DNA of 39,461 nt, from the NCBI GenBank assembly GCA_000226015.1, contig JH152644.1, positions 153,953-193,413 on the forward strand. Direction: 5' to 3'. Origin of the DNA: Mnemiopsis leidyi. Taxonomy: Eukaryota > Ctenophora > Tentaculata > Lobata > Bolinopsidae. Shown one piece after another: positions 20,355 to 32,100 of this stretch. The translations under genes and the position numbers were made by a program. The notes under the pieces were generated by a model, which had not been told where the DNA came from, made no database searches, and worked only from the letters and a program-made list of their open reading frames with translations. How positions within the stretch are numbered: position 1 is the stretch's first letter; each line of letters starts with the position of its first letter.

Positions 20355-22088
20355 ATGAAACGAGAACAAGACGACGATGTGGTGCAGCAACAAAACAAAC
20401 GACCGAAACCAGATGACCGAGCTCTAAGAGTTGGATTGTGTGAGTATGTAAATCACGGTTTTGATCCTCTTCATGGCGAATTTAAGTCTCGGATGGAGGA
20501 CTTCATGGTCACTGAAATTTATAGACTTGGCACCGAATGTCAGCTAAAGTCTTTCGATATTCCAGCTCTTCTCATAGAGGAAGAAACTAAGGAAGAGAAT
20601 TTATGTCAACACGTGGAGCTTTCTGAGGAGACTGTTGTCGGGTTAAATAAGATTCTTTCTAAAGAGTTACAGTCGTTCTTCATTCCCGCTCCTGCTAACA
20701 AGGAAGACCGCACTTCTTTGCATAAATCTATCGGTAAATTCAACGAAGCATTGTCTACAGAAACAACCAAGGACGGAAACGATTCAGTAATTAAGGTAAC
20801 ACTAAAAAGAAGAGGCGGATTTGGTAACAGGGATAAGAGGTCGGATAAGAATAATCATTATTTACACTTTACAATTTTGAAGTGGAACATGACCACCGGT
20901 GATGCAGTCCTGAGACTTGCCAAGCAGCTTAACATCAAGCCCAAGAACATAAGTTACGCTGGACTGAAGGACAAGAGAGGCATCACCTCTCAGCGAATGT
21001 GTTGTAGATTTCTGGAGCCAAAGAGGCTAGTCGGTATAAACAGATCATTTTTCGGAGCCAACAGTAGTTCGGGTGATCCAGTGGTTTTCAAGAATAGTTT
21101 TATAATGGGAGATTTCGAGTTCAGTAAAAAAGGAATAAATCTAGGGGATCTTTGTGGCAACAGGTTTTCTATCGTCTTGAGAGACTGTAAAGAAACTACT
21201 TCAGAAAATCTTGAAAAAGTGAAGCACTCACTCTTGAAAAACGGTTTCTTGAACTATTTTGGGCTTCAGAGATTCGGCAACAACGGTGACACTCACAAGG
21301 TCGGAAAACACATACTCCGGAAGGATTACCAGAGCGCAGTGGAACTTATCCTTACTCCAAATAACAACACCAAGAAGGACGTTGTCGCATCTCTAAACCA
21401 CTACAAAACAACGAGCGACGCTGCTGCAGCGCTCGCCAAGTTGAGTTACAAAGCCTCAATAGAAGGTCTCATCTTGTCCTCCCTTGCCAAGGAACCGAAC
21501 AACTTCAAGCTGGCCTTGAAACGCCTGCACCACAAACAGCAGACCTTGTACACTCACGCCTACCAGAGTTACGTGTGGAACAACCTTGTTTCCCGCCGAA
21601 TCAGAACACACGGTACGGCCGTGTTGGCGGGGGATCTCGTGTACGAGTGTGGGGAAGAAAATGAGGGACCAGTGAGGACACTGAGAAGAGAGGAGGTGTC
21701 CAACTACGATCTGTCCGATATCCTCCTCCCTCTTCCAGGTTACGATGTTCAGCTACCTGACAACTGTTGTACCGGCTTTTTAAATGAGATACTGGAGGAG
21801 GACGACATGTCCATAGAGGACTTCAAGGGTCCGTTAGGGAAGGAGTTTAATGTCGGTGGTTGCTATAGAAACGTGCTTTTTAAGCCATCTGAATTTGAGG
21901 CTAATATTGTGAAATACAGCGAGGAGAACGAAAAGTTGGTGTCCACAAACTTAGATTCGGTTTTGGGTAGGGAGTTTTCCGTGAAGAACGAAGGTAGCAG
22001 AACAGCTTTGATGCTGAGCTTCACTCTTCCTCGCTCGTGTTATGCTACAATGTTGTTACGCGAAATAATGCGATCGGACGATGTTTAA
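20355..22088 (+). CDS. PUS7: Pseudouridylate synthase 7 (TruD family)
   Basis: A single exon of 577 residues (human PUS7 is 661). PUS7 converts uridine to pseudouridine in tRNA, snRNA and mRNA, favouring a UNUAR context. The TruD catalytic motif is A-G-L-K-D-K-R-G near 202-209, with nucleophile Asp206. N-Y-F-G-L-Q-R-F-G-N, H-A-Y-Q-S-Y-V-W-N and the L-P-L-P-G-Y-D segment are further TruD/PUS7 signatures. The N-terminus is basic (K-R-P-K-P), fitting nuclear entry. A Ser/Thr/Lys-rich insert (about 115-165) precedes the catalytic core, as in eukaryotic members. The gene is intronless while its neighbours on both sides have 6 and 12 exons. The stop is 281 bases before the CDC37 ATG. Confidence 0.95.
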   Translation: MKREQDDDVVQQQNKRPKPDDRALRVGLCEYVNHGFDPLHGEFKSRMEDFMVTEIYRLGTECQLKSFDIPALLIEEETKEENLCQHVELSEETVVGLNKILSKELQSFFIPAPANKEDRTSLHKSIGKFNEALSTETTKDGNDSVIKVTLKRRGGFGNRDKRSDKNNHYLHFTILKWNMTTGDAVLRLAKQLNIKPKNISYAGLKDKRGITSQRMCCRFLEPKRLVGINRSFFGANSSSGDPVVFKNSFIMGDFEFSKKGINLGDLCGNRFSIVLRDCKETTSENLEKVKHSLLKNGFLNYFGLQRFGNNGDTHKVGKHILRKDYQSAVELILTPNNNTKKDVVASLNHYKTTSDAAAALAKLSYKASIEGLILSSLAKEPNNFKLALKRLHHKQQTLYTHAYQSYVWNNLVSRRIRTHGTAVLAGDLVYECGEENEGPVRTLRREEVSNYDLSDILLPLPGYDVQLPDNCCTGFLNEILEEDDMSIEDFKGPLGKEFNVGGCYRNVLFKPSEFEANIVKYSEENEKLVSTNLDSVLGREFSVKNEGSRTALMLSFTLPRSCYATMLLREIMRSDDV

Positions 22089-22369
22089 ATCTCCAGCAGT
22101 TTTAAATCTTAATTTAATAAGTTCTTGATTTCCAGTTTTACACTGAATTTTATTGACAGCAGTTTTACTTTTTATAATTGTTGAGGTTTTAAAAATTACA
22201 GGGGGTTATGACTGCTTACGCGATTACGTGATCAAATTTCGAACTGCAAACACGCGATTTTGTTCAATTTTCAAATATGCCGAAAGTATTTTGTCCCTAT
22301 TGTTTACAGAATACAGAATTTCACAACTAATAGCAAAAATTTCATATTCTAGCAAAGGCTCGTCGTATC

Positions 22370-25300
22370 ATGCCCATTGATTACAGCAAGTGGAAAGACA
22401 TCGAGGTACGTACATCTTCGATATCGTGTACTTACTTTAACTTTGAAATCCACTGTCATCTTGAAGTATCATCTTGTAAACAACCCGGTCCTGAATCTCA
22501 AACTGCCCTCTTATCATTTGGCATTCTTTCCATATTTATCATTTGTCATCATCTAAGTCTAACGGTGAACAACATAGGACGTTTTACAGGACCCATTGCG
22601 CGGCTTAGGCACACTTTTTATAATATGAACTAAATGCCGGCTCGCAATCGGTCCGGATTAAACGTCCTATGTTGTTCACTGTAACTATTTTATAGTTACC
22701 GACAACTTCACCACAAGATTGGCAGTTCCCACGCACTTACTTAAATGTCAAGGCCAACGGATCCTGTTTTATTGTTGGTTTAATATCTTCTCGAGAAAAG
22801 TGCTTTAATAAGTCAGGAAATGTGATAAATTAAAAAAGGTGGTCTTCTAGTTACCAAATTGCATCATAATAAGAAGCTGACGTTAATATTAGCCATAGTA
22901 GATCGGTAAAATTTGATATAAATTATATGGTTAATATCCACGTGAGATTTCAATAATGAAGTAATAAATGATCAGGTTTCTCTTACAACTTTTGAAACTC
23001 CAATTTTGTATTAAATGATTTTACGATTGTCACGTATTAAACCCCAGCAACTTGTAATTATAACTTTAAAAGTGTAACGTCAATACAGCTAAATCCTTAT
23101 TGGTTTTGCGAAAATTTGTCATCTTCATAATGAAATCTTTAAACTATCAAAAGCTTACGTAGAAATTCGCCATAGTGGATCGTGCAAACACTAGTTTCCG
23201 ATGTTGTCAACTGATGACTACCCAAGGATCACATGACTTGGGTGAATTTTAAGTTTAAAACCTGACAAGATTTATTAAAGCTCCCACGCTACCATGTCAA
23301 GCTTGCAATTAAGTTGTCTGAAGCCATCTTTTCAACTTCACCAATATAAATTTTACAGTTAAGTTAGAGCCAATTTATAGGGGTGCGGTAACCCATAAAA
23401 GCGAATAGAAAACTTAATGAAATTTCAAACACGACATATAAATATATTTATATATTCAGTGAACATGATCAATGTCATATTGATTGAAATATTTTAGTTA
23501 TAACACTGCGTATTCCTTGTTAAAAGATGTAGGTTACTACACTAGCAGTCCTTTTTCTCATCAAAGTTACAAAAAAATCCCTCTTCCTTACACCAAACAC
23601 GACCCTGTTTTGTTTTTGCCTTGGTTTCCGGATGTTAACCCTAACGTGACTCAACCTGCAGATCTCAGACGATGAGGACGACACCCACCCAAACATAGAC
23701 ACACCTTCCCTTTTTAGATGGAGACATCAGGCAAGGGTCGACAGGATGGGCGAGTTTGAGAAGAATAAAGCCGAAACTAAAGAGAGCTTGGAAAGGTAAC
23801 TTCTTTGTCAACGTTTTTGTCCCTCTTAAGCGACTGTTTGACCAATTAAATATCTACGGGCCACTTTTTCGGCCTTTGATCTTTTGTAACTTCTTAGTCA
23901 ACGTTTTTGTACCTCTTAAGCGACTGTTTGACCATTTAAATATCTACGGGCCACTTTTTCGGCCTTTGATCTTTTTGAAATCCCTATTTTTAGGAGCTAT
24001 TACTGAACTGTAGCCAATTAACACTACGTTTACCTATGATACCTTGCATTTTAATAAATCGTATTCAATGTCTTTCAGGAGCCAGAGAGAGCTGACTGAG
24101 CTGAAAAACAAACTGAAAGCATCAGACGAGGAGGCGGAGAAAAAGAAAATAGAGGCTGACATTGAAAAACTCGAGAAACAGGTGAGAAGAGGAAGTAGGT
24201 ACCGTCCGCCTTTTTTGCTCGTTAGCAATTAGCTCACTTTAAACGAAACAAAATCTGATTTCACAACAAGGCTGATCAGTGATTATAACTATTATTCATA
24301 GATCATTGTTTATTGGTTTACAGGGACGGTCATCGTTCTTTGCAACGGCCATTGGCTGGACAAAGTTGATAAAAGAAAACACAAAAGTCAATAGCAGCTA
24401 TTCATAGAGATAAAATGATCAGAAATCTTTAATTTTTTCAGAAACCTACTTGGACACACAAATATAATACATTTCACCCGTACCATAGACCTATTAGCCA
24501 GAATCTTTTATCTTAACTTTTGTTTGCACATTTGAACTTCTAAGTAACTTGTTGATTGCTAGAATATCTTATCGCGTTCCTTCATTCGTTTTTAAGTTTC
24601 CAAAGACAATTCCGCAAGTATTCCGACTTTTCAAGTACTTCTTCGTGCTGGATGACTGGATGAGTTGCAAGGTACACGGCAGAGTTTTACTTTCAGTTCG
24701 TGTTTTAGAGCGCAACGTTCAGCATCTGCGTTGTCTTACAACCAGTCTGAGTAACTTACAACCAGTGAAAATTACGACAGCTGCAGTTGTAGTATTTTGA
24801 TTGTAGTTGTTGGCGTATTTAGAAGTTTGAGGCAACGTAGAGTAATCAGATATACTTTAAATGGAAATGTTAAGTGAAACAGTGTTGGAGCTGGAAGCTA
24901 ACCTATAACTTGCTGCTATTGACCAATTACTTTCAATGTTATGTGGATGTCACGTGTTCTGTTGTTGTTTATCATGCAATTTACGAATTCTGAAAAAATG
25001 ACAGTAATTTGAACAGTTTTCAGAGTGGAAGAACAAGGAGGCAGAACTAGAAAAACAGGAAAAGGTTTGTTGTTCGATTTCATTCTGTTTTGTGGATTCT
25101 AAAATTTTGTTCAAATTGTTACTTATTTCCTAAATTTCACCTTCTTATATCGACTATTAATTATTAACCTCTATGATCTCATAAAATTTCCTAAAGTATT
25201 TGTCAAGTAGCTTTCAAATACATTTTCAGTTGGCTCCATGGAACGTGGACACTATTTGCCGTGATGGTTTCAGTAAAACGGTAAGTCTCGGCGAATTAAT

Positions 25301-28300
25301 TTCTGATTTCGGCCTAGTTCGTTAGTTGAAGTTTTTGTTGGTAATATGTCATATCAGTCTGGTAGATTAAACAGTTTTGTGTTTACCTTTATCCTTAATA
25401 CGTACAACTTATTACTTATCTCACAGACAGTGAACAAAATGCCAGAAAAGAAGAAAGTTATGTCCGAGGATGAAAAGTTGGAACAATCTGTGAGTTCAAC
25501 TTTCAAGATTCTCTTGTTCTCACATATCACGTCGTTGAATTGATTCAGCCGGTGATGCTATTTAGTATTTTCACGATGTTACCATCATAAGATCAAGAGG
25601 ATGTATTATACGAACATATTGACATGAATTATTTAGTCTGCACGCAACCCGACTGCTTTAGTTCCTTGTTTGACATGCCGTACAGCAAGGACGTTCACAG
25701 CTTTAGCCGAGGCGCCGAGACGGGGCACATAACTCGCTTCCACAACTTAGCTGCAAATGTTGTATTTATACAAGTCTCGACACAACACCTCCACAACATC
25801 TTTCCAGCAAAAGTTCATGGACAAACACAAGAAAGAAATCGAGAAGTTTGGTTTCTATAGCAACTGGGACGACAGTAAAGAGTACCTCCTGTCGAACCCT
25901 CATCTCGCGTGTGAGGACACCGCTAACTACCTCACATATTGGTGTGTCAACCTACAGATGGAGGAGGTTTGTTTGGTTGTTTGTTTGTTTCTCTGCCTCC
26001 TTGTTTGTTTATTTGTTTGTTTCTCTGCCTCCTTGTTAGTTTAGTTGTCTGTTTGTTCGTCTGTCTGTGCATTCGTCTGTCTGTTTTAGTCTTTGCAAAT
26101 AGTCCTTAGTTTGGTTACGGGCTGCCTGCCCAACTTTCCCGGTCTCTGAATTATTAGTACTGTGCTAATAATTCAGAGACCGGGACGTACAGTACAGAGT
26201 ACAATGCTATTCTGTAACCCGTCTCTGCTATTGGTGGGATAAATGTGGCTTACCAGTCACCACGACTACGCTGCCAGATCTTGATTAACATTTGTTCCGC
26301 AGAAAAACGGTCTGATGAAGCAGGTTGCTCATCAAACAATAGTGATGCAGTACATTCTAGAACTCTCCAAAACAATGGAAGTTCCGCCCATAGCGTGTGT
26401 CCCTTCCTTCTTCACCAAGTTAGTGTTTAGTTTAGTTAGGTTGATACTTTATAGCTCGGCATATATAGTTAATATATACAATTAAACTGCGTATTTACTA
26501 ATCTCCGCTGACCGGGACCTCTAAATGCAGATAAGTATAGACATTTCCAGCTCCTGTAAAAGGAATCTGTCTTCTTCAACGTTAACGTCTATAATGGTAA
26601 TTGGAACTTAAATATAATTTCTCTCATCAATATACTCTTCAGAATCAAGACTTGTGATGCGAAGTATATGGATGGGTTTAATCAGGAGCTGGATGCCTTC
26701 ATCGGTAGGATAGAGAGGAGGGCCAAGGAAAAGACTGACAAGCTCATGGCAGAGGTGGGTTCAAAAATTCAAAAACGCATAGTTGAACCTGAGTTTTTTA
26801 AGTTTTATTTTTTCCCGTCAAATGCCTTTTTGCGCCGAAGGCGCAAAAAGGCATTACTAAGGGTTAACGATCGAGGGGGTGGTTGGAGAATGTGTATACT
26901 AGGTTTATGTCGTGTGTACGTTCGTGCGTTACGTTCGTGCGCGCGCGCTCCTTTATCAAACTTAATCATGTATACGAATACAATAATAGCTGTGTTAACA
27001 GACTTAGCTGCCTCCGGCCGACGAATGTAGTTCACTTTATGCAATGTATACATGATTGCCTCAATTATTTGTTCTATTCATGCAAAAATCGCAACAAGAG
27101 GTACCATCAATCAAGGGATACGATCGAAATTCTTTTAAACTGAAGTTTTATTGTAGTAATTTGTCTTGAATTTCAGATTACCTAGATTGAAGATGAATGT
27201 AACNNNNNNNNNNAAAACACATGAACGTTGTACCATTAAAGGTCGCATATACAATACAATAATGGCGACGTTATGCAGACTCAAGATATTTGAAACAAAC
27301 AATGAAAGAAACGCGCTATTGTGTTCAAACTTTGCGCGTGCAGCGTGCATTGCAGTTTTCAAATCTTGCTTCGAACGGCTGCATTAATTCGCGCGTTTAA
27401 CACGTGCAGAACAATGAAATTGACCGAAATGACGTCTGGTTAGTGGTTTGCGAAATGCGAGTTGCCTGTTGCGTATTTTTATTCCTCATTCCGTGAATTG
27501 TAATAACAATAAGCGATGGCATGACACGGGAAATTCAGCGGTCGCCTGACACAATGAAAGCGGCCGCAAGTCTTGTTACCTTTGCGGGTGAATGTTTACC
27601 TATCCGAGAAAAACAAAGTAAGTGGCATCTTTTCAGATTGAAGCTGAGGAAAGAGAAAAGAGATTAGGTCCAGGTGGATTAGACCCCCAGGAGGTTTATG
27701 AGGAATTGCCCCCAGTAAGTTTATCTGAAAATCATATCAAGTTTGAAAATCATATCAAGTTGTATCCCAATAAATGGTAAATATTTTTGCCTAAGGATTT
27801 TTATGACTTGTCGCCAAATTTTGATGTTAAAGACTTGTTGATAGCAAAAAGCGGTTGCACTAGACAAATTTACGCGACGTTATAGTTAACTCAGCTCAGG
27901 TTGGCCCCGCCAGTTAATTTTCTTTCTCACATCATTCGATTTTTCCCGCAAGCGTGATCCTAAAACAACCAAATCCCCAGGAATTACAAAATTGTTTCGA
28001 CTCAAAAGACATAGGGATGCTACAGGAGGTCTTGACCGCGATGAAACCTGACGAAGCCCAAGTGTGGCTGAAGAAATGTATCGACTCTGGACTTTGGGTA
28101 CCTGGTCCGTCAGACGACGGCGATGATGCTCCTCCTCCCGAACAATGTAAATCTACCCTAGTTGCTTCACCCCTCACTTCACCCCTCACTAAAACTTCAC
28201 AATCATGTATCACGGACGGGGCTAGGGCTGTTGATATAAGCCCAGGTATACTCACTGCCCCAAAATATGTCACGTTCACTTTTGTTACTGATATTGTGTA

Positions 28301-28628
28301 ATTGCGTTTTTAAATTTGCTGTGATTTCGCGACTGCTTATAATGGCTTTAAGGGGCTTCAAACGACTAAACATATTCGCCAATGCCAATTCATGTTGCTT
28401 TATTTTTGTCTGCGAAGCATGCCTGAACATGTAACATATATTATGAGTTTACTTAGAACTTTGCTAGCTGGTGCTATCTGCTGAGATCACTTAGTCGATA
28501 AACTTCAACCAGCACTTTCAGGAGGAGTTGAAACAACCAAAAAAGAAATCGGGACAGATGATGATAAACCTGAAGGAGAGCAAAACATAAGTTCCTCCTA
28601 TCCTTACAGCTACTGTGCTGTGTCTTGA
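22370..28628 (+). CDS. CDC37: Hsp90 co-chaperone CDC37
   Basis: Twelve exons: 22370-22405, 23662-23795, 24079-24181, 25026-25064, 25230-25280, 25427-25489, 25808-25966, 26303-26418, 26643-26754, 27637-27714, 27981-28245 and 28522-28628, 420 residues (human is 378). CDC37 delivers protein kinases to Hsp90. The start M-P-I-D-Y-S-K-W matches the conserved kinase-binding N-terminus; exon 2 gives [14 protein letters not shown] with the family's acidic segment. Exons 2-4 form the long coiled coil; exon 5 holds P-W-N-V-D-T; exons 7-9 form the Hsp90-binding middle domain; exon 10 carries R-L-G-P-G-G-L-D-P; exon 11 C-I-D-S-G-L-W-V-P. The equivalent of human Ser13 is in S-D-D-E-D. The C-terminal tail (ends of exons 11-12) is poorly conserved and its splice is less sure. 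The acceptor TTCTAG ends 17 bases before the ATG. Confidence 0.93.
22563..22681. mobile_element. 119-bp MITE with TAA target duplication, in CDC37 intron 1
   Basis: Inverted ends share AACAACATAGGACGTTT: left CGGTGAACAACATAGGACG, right (reverse complement) CAGTGAACAACATAGGACG, about 22 bp with one mismatch. TAA flanks both sides (22560-22562 and 22682-22684). A 3-bp TWA duplication is typical of PIF/Harbinger elements. The interior has no coding capacity. Confidence 0.8.
23796..23975. repeat. 90-bp tandem duplication starting at the CDC37 exon 2 donor site
   Basis: Unit 1 (23796-23885) begins GTAACTTCTTTGTCAACG and unit 2 (23886-23975) begins GTAACTTCTTAGTCAACG. They differ at only a few positions, so the event is recent. 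Unit 1 starts exactly at the 5' splice site, so the copy brings a second donor-like GTAACT 90 bases downstream. Confidence 0.85.
25967..26095 (+). repeat. GTTTGTTT-rich low-complexity tract in CDC37 intron 7
   Basis: Imperfect repeats of GTTT, GTCT and a TTTCTCTGCCTCCTT block that occurs twice. The valine/cysteine/leucine-rich open frames across it are composition artefacts. Confidence 0.8.
26138..26184. repeat. Perfect 20-bp inverted repeat in CDC37 intron 7
   Basis: CCCGGTCTCTGAATTATTAG (26138-26157) and its exact complement (26165-26184) flank the 7-base loop TACTGTG. Shorter complementary GGTTAC/GTAACC blocks near 26113 and 26213 may be outer ends of a small foldback element. Confidence 0.85.
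26821..26855. repeat. Perfect 16-bp hairpin with GAA loop in CDC37 intron 9
   Basis: AATGCCTTTTTGCGCC (26821-26836), loop GAA (26837-26839), GGCGCAAAAAGGCATT (26840-26855). It shares design and core with the hairpin at 2170-2196: a T-run, GC-rich stem top and a 3-base TTC/GAA loop. Confidence 0.85.
27204..27213. other. Assembly gap of 10 N
   Basis: Ten unresolved bases within CDC37 intron 9. Exon models are not affected, but intron length is not exact. Confidence 1.
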
Positions 28629-28903
28629 GTACATAGAGCCTCATATCACATATGGGACTTCTTGCTTCTATAAAATAGAGGAACTAACATTTGTTTTCTT
28701 ACTGTCTTCCCTGTGCTTGATTATTTGGAATATTTGTTTTTGTGTGAAGCTCTGTTCCCGACTTTCGCGGCAGGACCTTTTGTAGAATTTAAAAATTTCA
28801 CAATTCACTTTTTTAATTCATAAAATTCTTGTTTTAGTTATTATATACCAGTTTCTATGTATTAAGTATATGCTAGACACTTCTTGCCCGGTTAACCGAA
28901 CGC

Positions 28904-28909
28904 AATAAA
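28904..28909 (+). terminator. Candidate poly(A) signal of CDC37
   Basis: AATAAA 275 bases after the CDC37 stop, before the convergent protease gene ends at 29108. Candidate only. Confidence 0.45.
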
Positions 28910-29107
28910 ACTCTCGAAGTCAAAAGGCTTGCATCATGACGTTAAAATTAAAAAAGAACCATTAAACTTGCTAGTTATAACAAAAACCAAAAAGTAAAAA
29001 CTCATGCCCAGAGTTACATTAACAAGAGTCTCAAAACTCATGTCTTGATTATTGACAATTGTAACAAGAACAACAAAACTTACGTCCCTATCATAAAAAC
29101 TCATATC

Positions 29108-32100
29108 CTAATTATAGCAGGAACCGCAAGTAACCGGACATTTGGTCTGGTACCTCCTATTTTTACACTTCTTGGAAGTAGATTTAGGACACCGCTTGAC
29201 GACATCCACACAGGACTTAGCCTCGCAGTTGTCACCCTCGAAACCGACGGGACAGAAGCACCTGGCGGAGGTCTTGTCCTTGTTGGGGGCACACACACCC
29301 ATGTTCAGACACGTCATCGATTTACACGGGTCTGTTGATTCCTGGGATGGTGTTGTTAGTTTAGTTACACAATTTTGATTTTAAACCTTTACTTTTAGTT
29401 TGTTGATCAGTGTTTCGTAATTCGTCGGGACCTTTCACATGGAATTGGTAAAACCCTTAGTTCAATTTATACTACTTTTTATGATGAGTTTATTCTTATG
29501 CTGATTGTACTTTAACACCAACCTTTTCATCAGCTCGACCAGTGTTAGTGAGTTTGGGATACTCGGCCCACTTGGCAATCCAGCACTGATTCTGAATCCG
29601 TCGGTCGAACCAGGCATACCCCTTCTCGCCCCAGGATGTGCCCCAGGAGTTTCGGATCTTGAACCGCTCGGGGGTGTATCCTACCACAACCACCGCATGA
29701 TTTGGCTGAAATTTCCGATTTGTCGGGGTTTTTTTTGCTTGTTTTGTTGCTTGGTATAGGTCAGTGGTCACATTAATTGCTTCTTTTCTACGACCTTCAG
29801 TACAACATTTTTTGTGGTTTAATTAAAAACTTGCAAAGATGCGCTGCAGTAGTCTATTGATGATAAGTTTCTTATTTACTTGTTTAAATAAAATCTTCAT
29901 GACACAAACTCACATTTCCATTTCTGCAGTTCTGCTCGGTGTAGAGGCCTCCTTTGTAAACTTTAAAATTGTTAATAACTCTCATTGCCACGGCAACTGG
30001 TCCAAGAGCGACAGCGTTAGCTAAATCTTCGTCGTATATTGGTCCTCTCTGAACACAAACCGCAGGACTTACGTATCAGGTGTTAACTTTAAGTTACTGT
30101 TAAATTTAAGCTGCTTTGATTTTAATTTCTTTTTTATATATAGTAACTACATCATTCGACTACCCTCGAACACATTTGAGTTTATAGAAATCTATTAAAC
30201 CAGCTCAGATTATCAAGCTAGAACAACGAAGCCTTGATGAAGCTAAACGCAGAATGTTGTTGCTGGGTGCTGTGTTGTGCGAGGCTCTCTTTACTCAGCA
30301 AGACTTATAGGTACCCAGGCAAATGTTACAGCAAATTGTTTGAGCAATGTCCCAGACTCAAGACAGAACAGAATAAGTTGATTCACAGACACATTCCCAT
30401 AGCGCAACATCTGTTTTACAAGTATAACAGCAGAAAAGCTTCTAATTTACGAACAGAGAAGAATCTAAATCATAAAAACGGAAAAATGGCAAATAAAAAA
30501 AAACAATCCGACATAGAAAACATGAAGCCATGTAATTGTAATTTACCTGATGCTCCCTATAAGGTACACTGACAATCTGGGGGTAGTCCACGTTAGCCGC
30601 CACGAGGGCGTTGTCCCCCCTCTCTCTGATACAGCTGGTCGTCGAGCCCAAGTACTGGTAACTCTTCTCCGTCGGTAGTTCGTTCGATAGTCGGGACCGG
30701 ATAGCAACCCACCCGTCACTGTACCAACCTCCTGTTTTACATTCACAAATTGATATGTTTAGGTTTGGGTTTTTTTCTCTTTTTTCTTTGGGTCTTTAAA
30801 GCATTTTGAGACGAATTATATTTTAATTTGTATAAAATTTCGGGATCGTTCCTATCAATGTTGGCGGAGCACTGTTTCCTCGGTATATTGGTATAAATAT
30901 AATCACAAACCTTCGCAGGCATCTTCGTTAGGGTAAACGCAGTCAAGTAGCTGTTGTTCGCTCATAAACTTTAGGTTGCCGCCTGTAACACCACGTTTTC
31001 AAGGACAAAAGATTCGCCCACACTATCAGTTATTGTAATTTATTGGATTTTCCACTGCGCATTGCGTGTCTGAACTGTGACTGTGTCACACACAGTGTGT
31101 GAGACTGTGACTGTGTGTCACGCAGTGTGAAGCTATCTGCTTACCATAGATAGCGTAGTGTGACTCCAGTACGGAAGTGGCCGCGAAGGCCCAACAACTT
31201 CCACAGACTCCTTGGAACTTGATTCCAGTTACCTGCAGCACAAAGCTGTCAGTTTTGTTACAGATGTCAAGTTGATAATTTGTACAATACGGTAAAAATG
31301 CATCACATCCTAAAAAAGGATCTTAATCACAACCTTGCCTTTCTCCACCCAGTCGAGAGTGTCAGGGATTTCCTCCGAGCTGACACCAGCCTCCACGGGG
31401 GCGAACATTCCTTCCTCGACTACTCTTCTTGTCATATTTAGACCTGGATCAGGGTAGATGTTTCCTTTACTGGAAGTGGTATAGTTATACTGTAGTAGTA
31501 GATGATTCAAATTACTCACAAACTGTTTATCTTGATTCTTGACGGAGGTCGCTTTAACGTCAATGACAAATTTTAGTCCATTATTAGGAAGGCATGGTTG
31601 TACGAAATCTACAATAGCTGAATAGCTGATACACTATTATAATTTATAATGCAAATGAAAGCGCTAGCAGAAAGCGCTCCAAAAAGCGCTCTAAGATTGC
31701 AGGATCTAGTTACCGAAGAGCTTGACTTCCCACTCCGTGTCGGAGTAGTCAGCAAAATCGTTAATGTCAGCCTGGAAATCCTTCTGATTCTGGTTGGTCT
31801 CCTCGATAAGTGAGTAAGTTTTCTTGAAGTTCTGGAATCTCTCCTTCTCTTGGCGCCTTTCTGTATAATCGTGGCTTTGATAAGCTCTCAATTTCAAGAT
31901 TGTGTAAAAATCAGATTTTAAGATTGTGTACAAATCGGATCGATCGGCTGTGGAATATGATGGGCCATCTTTTTCATGTAAAATGGGCTGGTACAAACTA
32001 ATGATGAAATTTCTAAACATTCAAGCTATGAATCTAACTTAAAACTTACTCAAAGTATTGATATTATCCTCAATAGTTTCAACAGGTTCCCCGTCATCGC

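Noticed and set aside
25624-26044. Frames around CDC37 exon 7 and the GTTT tract
   Set aside because: Exon 7 explains 25808-25966; the rest reads into introns and low-complexity sequence.
26668-27143. Frames running from CDC37 exon 9 into intron 9
   Set aside because: Conserved CDC37 sequence ends at the 26754 donor and resumes at 27637; the extension includes the palindrome and GC-rich repeat sequence.
30234-30572. 112-codon plus-strand frame
   Set aside because: Lies mostly in intron 6 of the minus-strand protease and overlaps its exon 6; no recognisable protein.
31060-31135. TGTG/CACA-rich palindromic stretch in protease intron 3
   Set aside because: Simple TG/CA repeat sequence explains the apparent inverted repeats.
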